Source: Methylophilus sp. 13 (GTDB lineage Bacteria; Pseudomonadota; Gammaproteobacteria; Burkholderiales; Methylophilaceae). Taken from it: a DNA stretch of 64,000 bases. The stretch lies in assembly GCF_015354335.1 (NCBI RefSeq), contig NZ_JADKYR010000004.1, forward strand, positions 247,532 to 311,531, written 5' to 3'. The notes beneath the pieces were generated by a model. It worked only from the letters and a program-made list of their open reading frames with translations, searched no databases and was not told where the DNA came from. Positions 9,093 to 17,097 of the stretch are shown here, piece by piece (position 1 is the first letter of the stretch; every line of letters begins with the position of its first letter). Both the position numbers and the translations under genes were made by a program.

Positions 9093-9434
9093 TTAAACAT
9101 ATTCGTCTATCATTGAGAGTTTCTGCTTGGCAGGCGCCTGGTTGTTCTGGTTGAGCGTTGAAGAGCCTTCTGTCTGCTTCTGCTTTTCTGCCGTTTCCTG
9201 TTTTTGCCGGATAAGTTGGTCCAGTTGTGCTTGCGTTGCCTCGATTTGCAATTGGATGAGCTTGGCTTTGGCCTGCCCTTCTTTCGATTGCGTATTAATC
9301 GCTTCCTTCAGGTCTTTTTGCAGGGAGGTCAGCTTTTTCTGCAGTGCTTCTATGGCCGACTGGCTGCTGCCGCTCGTGCTGGCTGTACTGGTCATTTGAG
9401 TGCTCACAGCGGACATCGAAATAGAAATGGACAT
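9093..9434 (-). CDS. FlxA-like coiled-coil protein
   Basis: 113-residue cytoplasmic protein with a Ser/Thr-rich N-terminus, then a continuous coiled coil over about residues 25-90 (heptads in IEALQKKLTSLQKDLKEA and the following QAKAKLIQLQIEATQAQLDQL), and a Gln/Lys-rich tail. It matches the FlxA-like family, named after a flagellar-regulon gene of E. coli; the function is unknown. No flagellar genes lie nearby. Convergent to the alcohol dehydrogenase and divergent to marR. Confidence 0.7.
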   Translation of the reverse strand: MSISISMSAVSTQMTSTASTSGSSQSAIEALQKKLTSLQKDLKEAINTQSKEGQAKAKLIQLQIEATQAQLDQLIRQKQETAEKQKQTEGSSTLNQNNQAPAKQKLSMIDEYV

Positions 9435-9562
9435 GGCATGCTCATAAAAGTATTGTCTACAATTGAATTACGACAGCAGCAGGGCAGACTTGAGGCGGGG
9501 ACCTCAAAATCTGCGCAATCACACTTTTATTGTTGAGCTGCATTCACCTGGAATAGACGAGC

Positions 9563-9603
9563 TTGCAATTTGTTTGATACCATACTATACTGATCCGTAC
9601 TAT
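9563..9603 (+). promoter_or_regulatory. marR promoter with 15-bp-period operator
   Basis: A -35 (TTGCAA, 9563-9568), a 17-base spacer and a -10 (TATACT, 9586-9591) fit a sigma70 promoter. Two direct repeats, CCATACTAT (9580-9588) and CCGTACTAT (9595-9603), are spaced exactly 15 bp and overlap the -10 and the ATG at 9602. The same double element precedes the efflux genes at 10142. Predicted transcription start is about 3-6 bases before the ATG, so the mRNA may be leaderless. Confidence 0.7.
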
Positions 9604-10105
9604 GTTGCTGCTCAAAGAGTTACCCACCTCCAAAAGCCTGGAAAAGTTTGTGACCCGCTATCCTGGCGCAGACATTACGGCGATTTCTGACTTTGTCAGT
9701 ATTTTGCGCGCCGCGTCGGATATTTCGACGGCGCTGGATGCGTTATTGGCCAGGCATGGCTTGCTGCAAGGACGCTGGTGGGTACTGGTGTTGCTGATGC
9801 GGCAGGATGACCTGACTTCTTCGCCTTCAGAACTGGCCGACAAAGCTGGCGTGACCAAGGCCACCATGACGGGTTTCATTGACGGGCTGGAGCGTGAGGG
9901 CCTGGTGTCGCGCTTTATGGATACCAGTGACAGGCGCAAATTCCTCATCCGGTTGTCGGTGGCCGGGCAGCAAAAACTCGATGAAGTCATGCCGGACTAT
10001 GTACAATGCGTCACCCAGTTTATGAACGTCCTGGCCAAGGCACAAAGAGACACCCTGATTGCGGATTTGGCGACATTGGCCAGCCGCGTCGATTTGATTA
10101 AATAA
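9602..10105 (+). CDS. MarR family transcriptional regulator
   Basis: 167-residue winged-helix repressor. The DNA-binding region is about residues 70-125: SPSELADKAGVTKATMTGFI is the helix-turn-helix and DTSDRRKFLIRLS the wing. Helices on both sides form the dimer interface. It lies 60 bases upstream of an efflux operon carrying the same repeated operator as its own promoter, so autorepression and repression of the pump are inferred, with release by an aromatic or lipophilic acid. No ribosome site precedes the ATG, which sits inside the operator; a later in-frame GTG at about codon 17 is the alternative start. Confidence 0.88.
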   Translation: MLLLKELPTSKSLEKFVTRYPGADITAISDFVSILRAASDISTALDALLARHGLLQGRWWVLVLLMRQDDLTSSPSELADKAGVTKATMTGFIDGLEREGLVSRFMDTSDRRKFLIRLSVAGQQKLDEVMPDYVQCVTQFMNVLAKAQRDTLIADLATLASRVDLIK

Positions 10106-10141
10106 ACGGCGGCATCATTTTTTTAATTATTTAGTTTGATA

Positions 10142-10165
10142 CCGTACTATTAATAACCATACTTT
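10142..10165 (+). promoter_or_regulatory. Second copy of the MarR operator before the efflux operon
   Basis: CCGTACTAT (10142-10150) and CCATACTTT (10157-10165), again 15 bp apart, lie immediately before the ATG at 10166. A TTTGATACC extension upstream is shared with the marR copy. A -10-like TATTAA lies inside; the -35 is poor. Binding by the adjacent MarR protein is inferred. Confidence 0.65.
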
Positions 10166-11653
10166 ATGTCTCTGCCTTTCACCTCAACACTGACTGTTTT
10201 GTCGCTGCGTCAGCCCAGGCAGGTTGCGCGCAGTGCGGTCTGGCTCTTGGCGCTGTTGCTCAATGGGTGTCTCAACAGTCAAGGCATTGCGCCCGTGTCG
10301 CAGCCACTGCTACAGGATCAGTTAGCGCTGGGTAAAACCATTTCGGAGGCGCCTGTCATGGCGTGGCCGACCGAGCACTGGTGGCAGGTCTATGGGGATG
10401 CACAGCTCAACCGTCTGATTGAGAAAAGTCTGCATGACCATCCTGACCTGAAAAAAGCGACTGCCCGCATTGCTTTAGCCACTGCCATGGCGGAGCAGTC
10501 GCATGCGGCTACCTTGCCCAATATCGGTGGCAAAGTCAGCTCTTCACGCGAGCGGTTTACCGCGTTGAGCTTTATCCCCAAGCCGTGGGCAGGTCGCTTT
10601 AACTGGAACAACCAGGCGACCGTAGACATGTCCTACAACCTGGACCTGTGGAAACAGCAGAAATCGGCGTGGCTGGCGGCACTGGATGAAGCGCGGGTGG
10701 CGGATGCTGAAATGCAGCAGGTCAAGATTGAGCTCACGGCGGCGATAGTCAAAAATGAGATCCAGCTTGCGGCCGAATATCAATGGCGCGACCTGGCACA
10801 AGACGAGCTGGACGATTTGCGTCACGAGATTGCCATTGCCCAAAAAGCCCTGGCGGCCGGACTCAATACCCAACTCGCCCTGAGTCGTCTGGAGGCGAGG
10901 CTACCAGCGGCGCAGAACAAACTGGTATTGATAGATTTGCACCTGACCTTGCTCAAAAACCAGATGGCGGCACTAAGCGGCGAGGGGCCTGGCGCGGGCG
11001 AAAGCATTACCCGCCCGACCTTGCATTTGTCCGCCAGCGTTGGCCTGCCTGACCGCTTGCCCGCAAATCTGGTTGGCCGTCGCCCGGATATGGTGGCGGC
11101 CAGATGGCGGGTGGAGGCGGCACAGAAGCATATACAAAGTGCCAAAGCCGCGTTTTACCCGAATATCAATTTGCTGGGCTATGTCGGTTTTCAGGGACTG
11201 GCGTTTGCGAGTCTGTTTTCCAGTGCCGGTCTGGTGGGTAATCTGGGCCCAGCCATGACATTGCCGCTGTTTGATGGCGGCCGTCGACGCGCCAATCTAT
11301 CCGCCGAAACGGCCTTATATGACATGGCAGTGGAGGACTACAACGCCACGCTGCTGAAGGCACTTGAGCGCATCTCCAGCCAGTTGTCGGTCATGCAAAC
11401 GGTAGAGGCTGAAATGACAAATACCCGGCAAGCCCTGGACAAGAGCGAGCAGACCCATCGGCTGGCGCTGAAAAACTACCGCGCTGGACTCAGTAACCGG
11501 GTCGAGAGCCTGCAAACCAATCTGTTGGTCTTGCAGCAAAAAAACGTGCTGGTCGAACAGGAGGCCGCGCGCCTGGAGGCGTATGCGGCACTGATGCTGG
11601 CCTTGGGCGGCGGCGTGATGGAGGAGGCACATGCCACGCAGGCACGCCCTTAG
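10166..11653 (+). CDS. NodT-family outer-membrane efflux lipoprotein
   Basis: 495-residue TolC-like outer-membrane channel. The signal peptide ends in a lipobox LLLNGC with the cysteine at residue 35. Two repeated OEP domains are seen, with long coiled helices rich in Ala, Gln and Glu and the RRPDMVAARW motif typical of NodT/CmeC proteins. It is the first gene of the efflux operon and overlaps the next gene by 23 bases, so translation is coupled. No ribosome site is seen, since the ATG abuts the operator. It would form the outer-membrane exit for the FUSC pump that follows. Confidence 0.9.
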   Translation: MSLPFTSTLTVLSLRQPRQVARSAVWLLALLLNGCLNSQGIAPVSQPLLQDQLALGKTISEAPVMAWPTEHWWQVYGDAQLNRLIEKSLHDHPDLKKATARIALATAMAEQSHAATLPNIGGKVSSSRERFTALSFIPKPWAGRFNWNNQATVDMSYNLDLWKQQKSAWLAALDEARVADAEMQQVKIELTAAIVKNEIQLAAEYQWRDLAQDELDDLRHEIAIAQKALAAGLNTQLALSRLEARLPAAQNKLVLIDLHLTLLKNQMAALSGEGPGAGESITRPTLHLSASVGLPDRLPANLVGRRPDMVAARWRVEAAQKHIQSAKAAFYPNINLLGYVGFQGLAFASLFSSAGLVGNLGPAMTLPLFDGGRRRANLSAETALYDMAVEDYNATLLKALERISSQLSVMQTVEAEMTNTRQALDKSEQTHRLALKNYRAGLSNRVESLQTNLLVLQQKNVLVEQEAARLEAYAALMLALGGGVMEEAHATQARP

Positions 11654-13802
11654 GCAAGGTTGGCACGCGCTGGCGGCTGGCATTGCAATACTTGGCCAGG
11701 GGGGGCGGTGGCTGGCCATCTGTGCGCAACAGGCCGGACTGGACTGGTACCGGCAGGATTTCCCGCTCATCGGTTATTTGTTCAAGTATTTGCTCGCCTC
11801 GTGGCTGGCCTTATGGCTGGCCTTGAAAATGGAAATGGACCAGCCGGCGACGGCGCTGTTGACGGTGGTGATCGTCATGCATTTCCGCTCGGGCATGGTG
11901 ATCACCAAGAGTTACTACCGCCTGATCGGCACGGGCATTGGTATCCTGTTTTCATTGCTACTGGTAGCCAGTTTTGCGCAGGACCGGTTCCCGTTTTTTA
12001 TCGCGGCTGCGCTTTGGATAGGCTTGTGCACGGCGGGATCGCTGGTTTACCGCAACTTTCAATCGTATGGCTTTGTGCTGGCCGGTTACACACTGTGTAT
12101 TGTCGGCTTGCCAGCCACGCTTACGCCCTTGCACACCTTTCAAATTGCTTCAACGCGCATGTCAGAAATCGGGGTGGGCTTGCTCAGTGCCAGCCTGGTG
12201 AGCGAGCTGGTGCTGCCGCAGCGCCTGTGGGAAACCATTCAGGCCGTGGTGCGTGGCAAGTTCCGTGATTTCAGTCTGTTGCTTGGGCAGCGCGATGCTG
12301 TTGGCCTGAATCAACCTGTGCTCAAGTTTATGCAAGACCTGTATCAACTGGAGTCTTTCCGGGCTTCGGCGCAATTTGAAACCGATGATGCGCGCGTGCA
12401 TAGCACCACGATTAACCAGCTTAATCTGCAGTTTATGGCGGTTTCAACCACCTACATCGTCTTTCAGCGCCTGCAACAGCGGCTGCAGCGCAGTGGATGC
12501 AAGCATGAAGCCGAGGCTTTGCAGGCGTTGATGCAACCCCTGGCGACGGCGGTGTTGAGTAAAGGACAACCCGCCACAAGTGCGCCAGAGCTGACGCAAT
12601 TGCAACAGGCGGTTGCCGCGTATCAGCAAGCGTTTGCTACCGCGTTTCAGCGGCAGAGGCAGGCCTTGTCGGTTCTGCCTGAGGTACAGCTGCTGACATT
12701 CGAGAGTGGGGCAGCGTTGTTGCAACGTCTGGCCGCCGAATTGGCCGCTTATCTGGACACCTATGTGTTGCTGGTGGCCAATCCGCGCAAGCGGCAAGTG
12801 GCCAGCCGCGAGTTTGCAGCCGCGCAGTTGCAGAGGCATATTGACTGGTTGCCGGTGGCAATTGCCGCGACACGTGGCGCACTCACCTTGCTGGTACTGG
12901 CCGTGCTCTGGATGACCATAGACTGGCCTTCCGGCATCCTGGCCATGACCCTGGGGGTGATTACCAGCACCTTGTTTGCGGGCAGCCCGACGCCGATGGC
13001 TACCTTGCGCCAGTTTACGCTTGGCGTGGTACTGGGCATTGTGCTGGTTTACCTGAGCAATGTGTTCTGGCTGACGGCGGCACACGACTACGTCATGTTG
13101 TGCATCGTGATTGCCCCGGCCATTTTGCTGACGGCCTGGCTCAGTGCCCGGCCTGCCACCGCACTTGTCGGGGCTGGGCTGGGCATTGCCTACTTTTTAA
13201 TGGTTGGCTTTAACCTAGCGCTGGGTGATCTGCCGGTCAAATATTTCAATGATTCGATTGCGCTCATGATTGCGCTGGCGGTGTCCGCCATCCTGTTCAG
13301 CCTGACTGACTATGCCGCCAGCCCCTGGGCCAGGCGCCGCTTGCTGGCGCAATTGCGCGGGCTAGTGGTGGAGGCTTGCCTGAATACCACCATCACCGCG
13401 GCGGCGTTTGAAATGCGGGCACGCGACCTGATCCAGCGCTCAGGCGACCTGCATAGACCACAAGCGGCAGACAGCATCCACGTCGCAGAGGCATTGTGTG
13501 CGGCGCTGGAGATGGGCCATGCCGTACTGGCCTTGCGCACGGCAGCGGTGGCGTTGCCGGCGCAGCCGCAGCGATTAGTACAACATACACTGTTGCTGGT
13601 CGCACACGACTACAAACAGCCCAGCCGCAAACATCAGCAACAGGTCTTGCAGTGGCTGGATCACTTTTTGGTCTGGTTGCAAGGCGGTGAATATGCGCAG
13701 AGCTTGTCGCCGACGCAAGTGCAAAAGCTGGTAACGCAGTTACATTTTGTCCGGCTGGTGATCGACACCGAAATGCCTGCGCTCAGCCCTAGGTCCTTAT
13801 GA
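11631..13802 (+). CDS. FUSC-family inner-membrane efflux protein
   Basis: 723-residue inner-membrane protein of the fusaric acid resistance / aromatic carboxylate exporter type (FUSC). Two membrane bundles are visible: one at about residues 50-170 (starting FPLIGYLFKYLLASWLALWL) and one at about 405-530. Each is followed by a soluble helical domain, as in AaeB-like proteins. ATG 11631 has a GGAGG ribosome site inside the end of the NodT gene. With the DUF1656 protein, the HlyD adaptor and the NodT channel it forms a complete tripartite exporter; substrates are probably aromatic or organic acids. Confidence 0.88.
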   Translation: MPRRHALRQGWHALAAGIAILGQGGRWLAICAQQAGLDWYRQDFPLIGYLFKYLLASWLALWLALKMEMDQPATALLTVVIVMHFRSGMVITKSYYRLIGTGIGILFSLLLVASFAQDRFPFFIAAALWIGLCTAGSLVYRNFQSYGFVLAGYTLCIVGLPATLTPLHTFQIASTRMSEIGVGLLSASLVSELVLPQRLWETIQAVVRGKFRDFSLLLGQRDAVGLNQPVLKFMQDLYQLESFRASAQFETDDARVHSTTINQLNLQFMAVSTTYIVFQRLQQRLQRSGCKHEAEALQALMQPLATAVLSKGQPATSAPELTQLQQAVAAYQQAFATAFQRQRQALSVLPEVQLLTFESGAALLQRLAAELAAYLDTYVLLVANPRKRQVASREFAAAQLQRHIDWLPVAIAATRGALTLLVLAVLWMTIDWPSGILAMTLGVITSTLFAGSPTPMATLRQFTLGVVLGIVLVYLSNVFWLTAAHDYVMLCIVIAPAILLTAWLSARPATALVGAGLGIAYFLMVGFNLALGDLPVKYFNDSIALMIALAVSAILFSLTDYAASPWARRRLLAQLRGLVVEACLNTTITAAAFEMRARDLIQRSGDLHRPQAADSIHVAEALCAALEMGHAVLALRTAAVALPAQPQRLVQHTLLLVAHDYKQPSRKHQQQVLQWLDHFLVWLQGGEYAQSLSPTQVQKLVTQLHFVRLVIDTEMPALSPRSL

Positions 13803-13814
13803 AGGAGACGACAC

Positions 13815-14027
13815 ATGTGGCATGCATGGATTCCGCGTGAACTGACATTTCTGGATGCACATGTGCCGACGCTGTTCGTCGCCTTTTTGCTCGCCGCCGT
13901 GGTGGTCTGGCAGCTAGATCAATGGCTGGCGGCATGGGTGATTTACGAGCGGCTCTGGTACCCGGCGCTGTTTCGGGTGGCGCTGTTTTTTGGCTTGTTT
14001 TCGCTGTTTGGCTTGATGGTGTATTGA
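13815..14027 (+). CDS. DUF1656 small membrane protein of the efflux operon
   Basis: 70-residue protein with two hydrophobic segments separated by a short polar loop (WQLDQWLAAWVIYERLW). It fits DUF1656, which is found almost always between a FUSC gene and an HlyD adaptor gene, as here (AaeX of E. coli is a relative). AAGGAG precedes the ATG. It is probably an accessory subunit of the exporter; its biochemical role is unknown. Confidence 0.88.
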   Translation: MWHAWIPRELTFLDAHVPTLFVAFLLAAVVVWQLDQWLAAWVIYERLWYPALFRVALFFGLFSLFGLMVY

Positions 14028-14038
14028 AAGGGAGACAC

Positions 14039-14923
14039 ATGCAAACGCAACGTATCTGGATGAAGGTCACCACAGGTGTACTGCGCGTAGGGATCACGCT
14101 AGGCATTGCCGTGGCAGCTGGCTGGTTGGCTTACACGTTGTGGGTGCGCTATACCGACTACCCATGGACACGGGATGGCCGCGTGCGCGCCGATGTGGTG
14201 AATATTGCCCCGGATGTGGCCGGGCTGGTGACGACGGTGCCAGTGCACGATAACCAGTATGTGCATCAAGGCGATGTGCTATTCCGCATAGACCCCCTGC
14301 ATTATGCGCATGCCCTGGCCGAAGCCAAGGCCGTGGCCCAGCAGCGCAAATCGCTATGGGAGATGAAGCAGCAACAAGCCTTACGCCGGGCCCATCTGGA
14401 TGATGAAGTCATTTCTCGCGAGAACCGTGAAGATACCGATTTGGGGGCGTTGGCGGCCAAAGCAGAATATGAGGCCGCGCTCGCCCAGGTCGAGAAAATC
14501 AAGCTGGACCTGGAACGTACCGTGGTGCGCTCCCCCGTGGATGGCTGGGTGTCGAACCTGCTGGTTCGGCCCGGCGATTTTGCCCAGGTCGGGGCGGCCA
14601 AGCTGGCAGTCATCGACCAGCACTCGTTCTGGGTCTATGGATATTTTGAGGAACACAAGCTGAGCATGATCAAGCCAGGTGACGCAGCCGACGTGCAGTT
14701 GCTGGGTAGCCACACCACGCTTAAGGGGCACGTGGAAAGCATTGCCCACGGCATTACCGACCGCGACAACCCTACCGACGTGCGACTGCTGGCCAATGTC
14801 AACCCGACCTTTAACTGGGTGCGGCTGGCACAACGCATCCCGGTGCGTATCCGGCTGGACCAGATTCCGGCAGGCCTGACGCTGGTCGCAGGCATGACGT
14901 GTTCGGTGGTCATCAACCCCTAG
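14039..14923 (+). CDS. HlyD-family periplasmic adaptor (AaeA/EmrA type)
   Basis: 294-residue membrane fusion protein: one N-terminal membrane helix, a biotinyl-lipoyl-like half motif (VAGLVTTVPVHDNQYVHQGD), a helical hairpin, and the matching half VVRSPVDGWVSNLLVRPGD followed by a beta-barrel domain. The start at 14039 is chosen because AGGGAG precedes it and because an upstream frame extension would run through the DUF1656 gene. It links the FUSC inner-membrane pump to the NodT channel encoded in the same operon. Confidence 0.9.
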   Translation: MQTQRIWMKVTTGVLRVGITLGIAVAAGWLAYTLWVRYTDYPWTRDGRVRADVVNIAPDVAGLVTTVPVHDNQYVHQGDVLFRIDPLHYAHALAEAKAVAQQRKSLWEMKQQQALRRAHLDDEVISRENREDTDLGALAAKAEYEAALAQVEKIKLDLERTVVRSPVDGWVSNLLVRPGDFAQVGAAKLAVIDQHSFWVYGYFEEHKLSMIKPGDAADVQLLGSHTTLKGHVESIAHGITDRDNPTDVRLLANVNPTFNWVRLAQRIPVRIRLDQIPAGLTLVAGMTCSVVINP

Positions 14924-14995
14924 TACATTGCGCAACATGCAACAGAAGGGCGCGGCTCTGTTAAGATGAGAACTCATTGATGACAATCTAAGCGC

Positions 14996-16090
14996 ATGCT
15001 TAAAGAAAAACCGCCTCAGGGACTGTGGTCCCTGCTCATTTCCATTCTCGCTTATCTGGCGCTGGCGCAAGCCGACAAAGTCATCACGCTCGGGCAGCCT
15101 GAGTCGCTCATCATTGCGGTCCTGTTTGTCTTGCTGATTATCAACCTGGCTTTTCAGTTATCGTTTCAGGTGGAATATGTCGCCGAACGGCTCAAAGAGC
15201 CTTATGGCACCATGATTCTTACCATCAGCGCTGTCATCATCGAAGTGGTGATTATCGTCATGATGCTCAGCCATACCTCCTCGACCACCTTGGCCAGAGA
15301 TGCGATTTACTCCGCGGTGATGCTGGATATCAACGGCATTCTCGGCTTGTGTGCCATTGTCGGCGGCATCAAGTACGGCGAGGTCGAGTACAACGTCAAC
15401 TCGGGCAATACCTATATCGTCATGATCATGACCGCGCTGGGCATCTCAATGGCCTTGCCCGCTTTTTTGCCGCCAGAGCACTGGCGCGTGTATTCCATGT
15501 TCACCATCGTGACCATGAGTGTGTTTTATGCCCTGTTTCTCAAAATGCAAACCGGGCGGCACCGCAATTACTTCAGCTACCGTGATCAGCACCAGGCCAT
15601 GCTGGAACAGGGCCAGCCTGTGCCGGTGATCAGTACCAATGTCAAATTTTCTATTCTTTACATCCTGGCCGGCATCGTTACCATCGGCTTTCTGTCTGAA
15701 GAAATGAGCCTGCATATGGATGCGGGCCTGACTGGCAGCGGCGTACCGCCGATTGTGGCGGCGATTGTGGTTGCGATTATTGCGGCCAGCCCGGAAGTGC
15801 TCACCGCCTTAAAAGCCGCTGTCAATGACCGCATGCAAACCGTGGTCAATATTGCGCTCGGGGCTACCTTGTCTACCGTGATTTTGACGGTGCCGGTGAT
15901 TGAAGCGATTGCGCTGATTGAGGACAGGCAGCTCATTGTCGGCTTGTCGCCCACGCAGATGGTGATGACGTTTTTGACTTTGATTGTGGCCACCATTAAT
16001 CTGCATGATGGTGAAACCAATGCGATTGAAGGCATGACGCATTTTGTCTTGTTTATGGCGTTTGCCATGCTGGCATCCCTAGGCATGTGA
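14996..16090 (+). CDS. chaA: ChaA-type calcium/proton antiporter
   Basis: 364-residue CaCA-superfamily antiporter with 10-11 membrane segments. The two inverted repeat signatures are seen as KEPYGTMILTISAVIIEVVII (first half) and AASPEVLTALKAA with later helices (second half), with the acidic residues that carry the cation. It probably exports Ca2+, Na+ or K+ in exchange for protons at high pH. It stands 65 bases before the DedA gene and may head the following operon. The upstream stretch 14924-14995 holds no clear terminator. Confidence 0.86.
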   Translation: MLKEKPPQGLWSLLISILAYLALAQADKVITLGQPESLIIAVLFVLLIINLAFQLSFQVEYVAERLKEPYGTMILTISAVIIEVVIIVMMLSHTSSTTLARDAIYSAVMLDINGILGLCAIVGGIKYGEVEYNVNSGNTYIVMIMTALGISMALPAFLPPEHWRVYSMFTIVTMSVFYALFLKMQTGRHRNYFSYRDQHQAMLEQGQPVPVISTNVKFSILYILAGIVTIGFLSEEMSLHMDAGLTGSGVPPIVAAIVVAIIAASPEVLTALKAAVNDRMQTVVNIALGATLSTVILTVPVIEAIALIEDRQLIVGLSPTQMVMTFLTLIVATINLHDGETNAIEGMTHFVLFMAFAMLASLGM

Positions 16091-16155
16091 TGATTGACTT
16101 GTGATGATGGGCATGTGATGGTCTGTGTGTGATTTCCCGTTAAAAAAGAACTGTT

Positions 16156-17097
16156 ATGAATGTCGTGCTTGAGCTGATTCAGCAATATGGCTTGCTGATT
16201 GTGTTTGCCAGTGTATTTCTGGAGCAGATGGGCTTGCCTTTACCGGCCTATCCCACCTTGCTGCTGGCCGGTGTCTTGATCGGCAATGGCCAGTATTCCT
16301 GGGCGGCCATGTTGCTGGTGGCGCTGGTGGCAGCCTTGCTGGCAGACTCCATCTGGTACCGCGCCGGGCGCAAATATGGCAAGCGCGTCATGGGCAAGTT
16401 ATGCAAAATCTCCTTGTCGCCAGACACCTGTGTGCGACAAACCGAGGCGCTTTATCTGAAATTCGGCCCGCCCGCGTTGCTGGTCTGCAAATTTATCCCG
16501 GGCTTTGCCTCAATTTCGAGTGCGCTGGCCGGATCATCCGGCACGCCTTATTGGCTGTTTGCGCTTATGGATGGCCTGGGCGCGCTGCTATGGTCGGGCT
16601 CCGCATTGTGGTTGGGCAATCTGTTCAGTTCTGCCATTGACGAGCTGATGCTGACGCTGGTCGAAATGGGTAAATGGGGCACCGGGCTGGTTTTACTGCT
16701 GTTGACCGCGTTTATCGCGGTCAAATGGTGGGACCGGCAACGCTTTCTCAAAAGCCTGCGCATGGCGCGGATCAGTGTCGAAGAATTGCATACACTGATC
16801 GCCAGTGATGCGGCGCCGGTGATTCTGGATACGCGTGCCCCGCACTTGATAGAAGACGGCTGGATTCCGGGGGCGCAGTTTGTCACGCTGGAAGATGTGG
16901 ACCAATTGACGCTGGATATTGATGAAGATGCGCCCGTTATTTTGTACTGCTCATGCCCGAATGAGGTCACCGCAGCCAAAGTGGCAAAAAAACTGATTCG
17001 GCGTGGCTATCGCAATATCCGCCCGTTAAGCGGCGGCATTGATGCCTGGCGGGATGCCGGTTTTGCCATCACCGCAGCAAAGGACGCGCATGTTTAA
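16156..17097 (+). CDS. DedA-family membrane protein with C-terminal rhodanese domain
   Basis: 313 residues. Residues about 1-200 are a DedA/VTT (SNARE-associated) membrane domain with the motif FLEQMGLPLPAYP and GRKYGKRV, and the typical FIPGFASISSALAG helix; this family is linked to undecaprenyl-phosphate or phospholipid transport. Residues about 205-310 are a rhodanese domain with the active-site cysteine loop YCSCPNE, so a persulfide-forming site is possible. The gene overlaps the following RND gene by 8 bases. This fusion occurs in other proteobacteria; why the domains are joined is not known. Confidence 0.85.
   Translation: MNVVLELIQQYGLLIVFASVFLEQMGLPLPAYPTLLLAGVLIGNGQYSWAAMLLVALVAALLADSIWYRAGRKYGKRVMGKLCKISLSPDTCVRQTEALYLKFGPPALLVCKFIPGFASISSALAGSSGTPYWLFALMDGLGALLWSGSALWLGNLFSSAIDELMLTLVEMGKWGTGLVLLLLTAFIAVKWWDRQRFLKSLRMARISVEELHTLIASDAAPVILDTRAPHLIEDGWIPGAQFVTLEDVDQLTLDIDEDAPVILYCSCPNEVTAAKVAKKLIRRGYRNIRPLSGGIDAWRDAGFAITAAKDAHV

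Noticed and set aside
14381..15070. Long minus-strand open frame opposite the HlyD adaptor gene
   Set aside because: It is the antisense shadow of a well-supported gene in GC-rich DNA, with no ribosome site and no domain sense. Similar shadows at 12444-13085, 19136-19801, 33632-34228 and 42647-43426 were dropped for the same reason.
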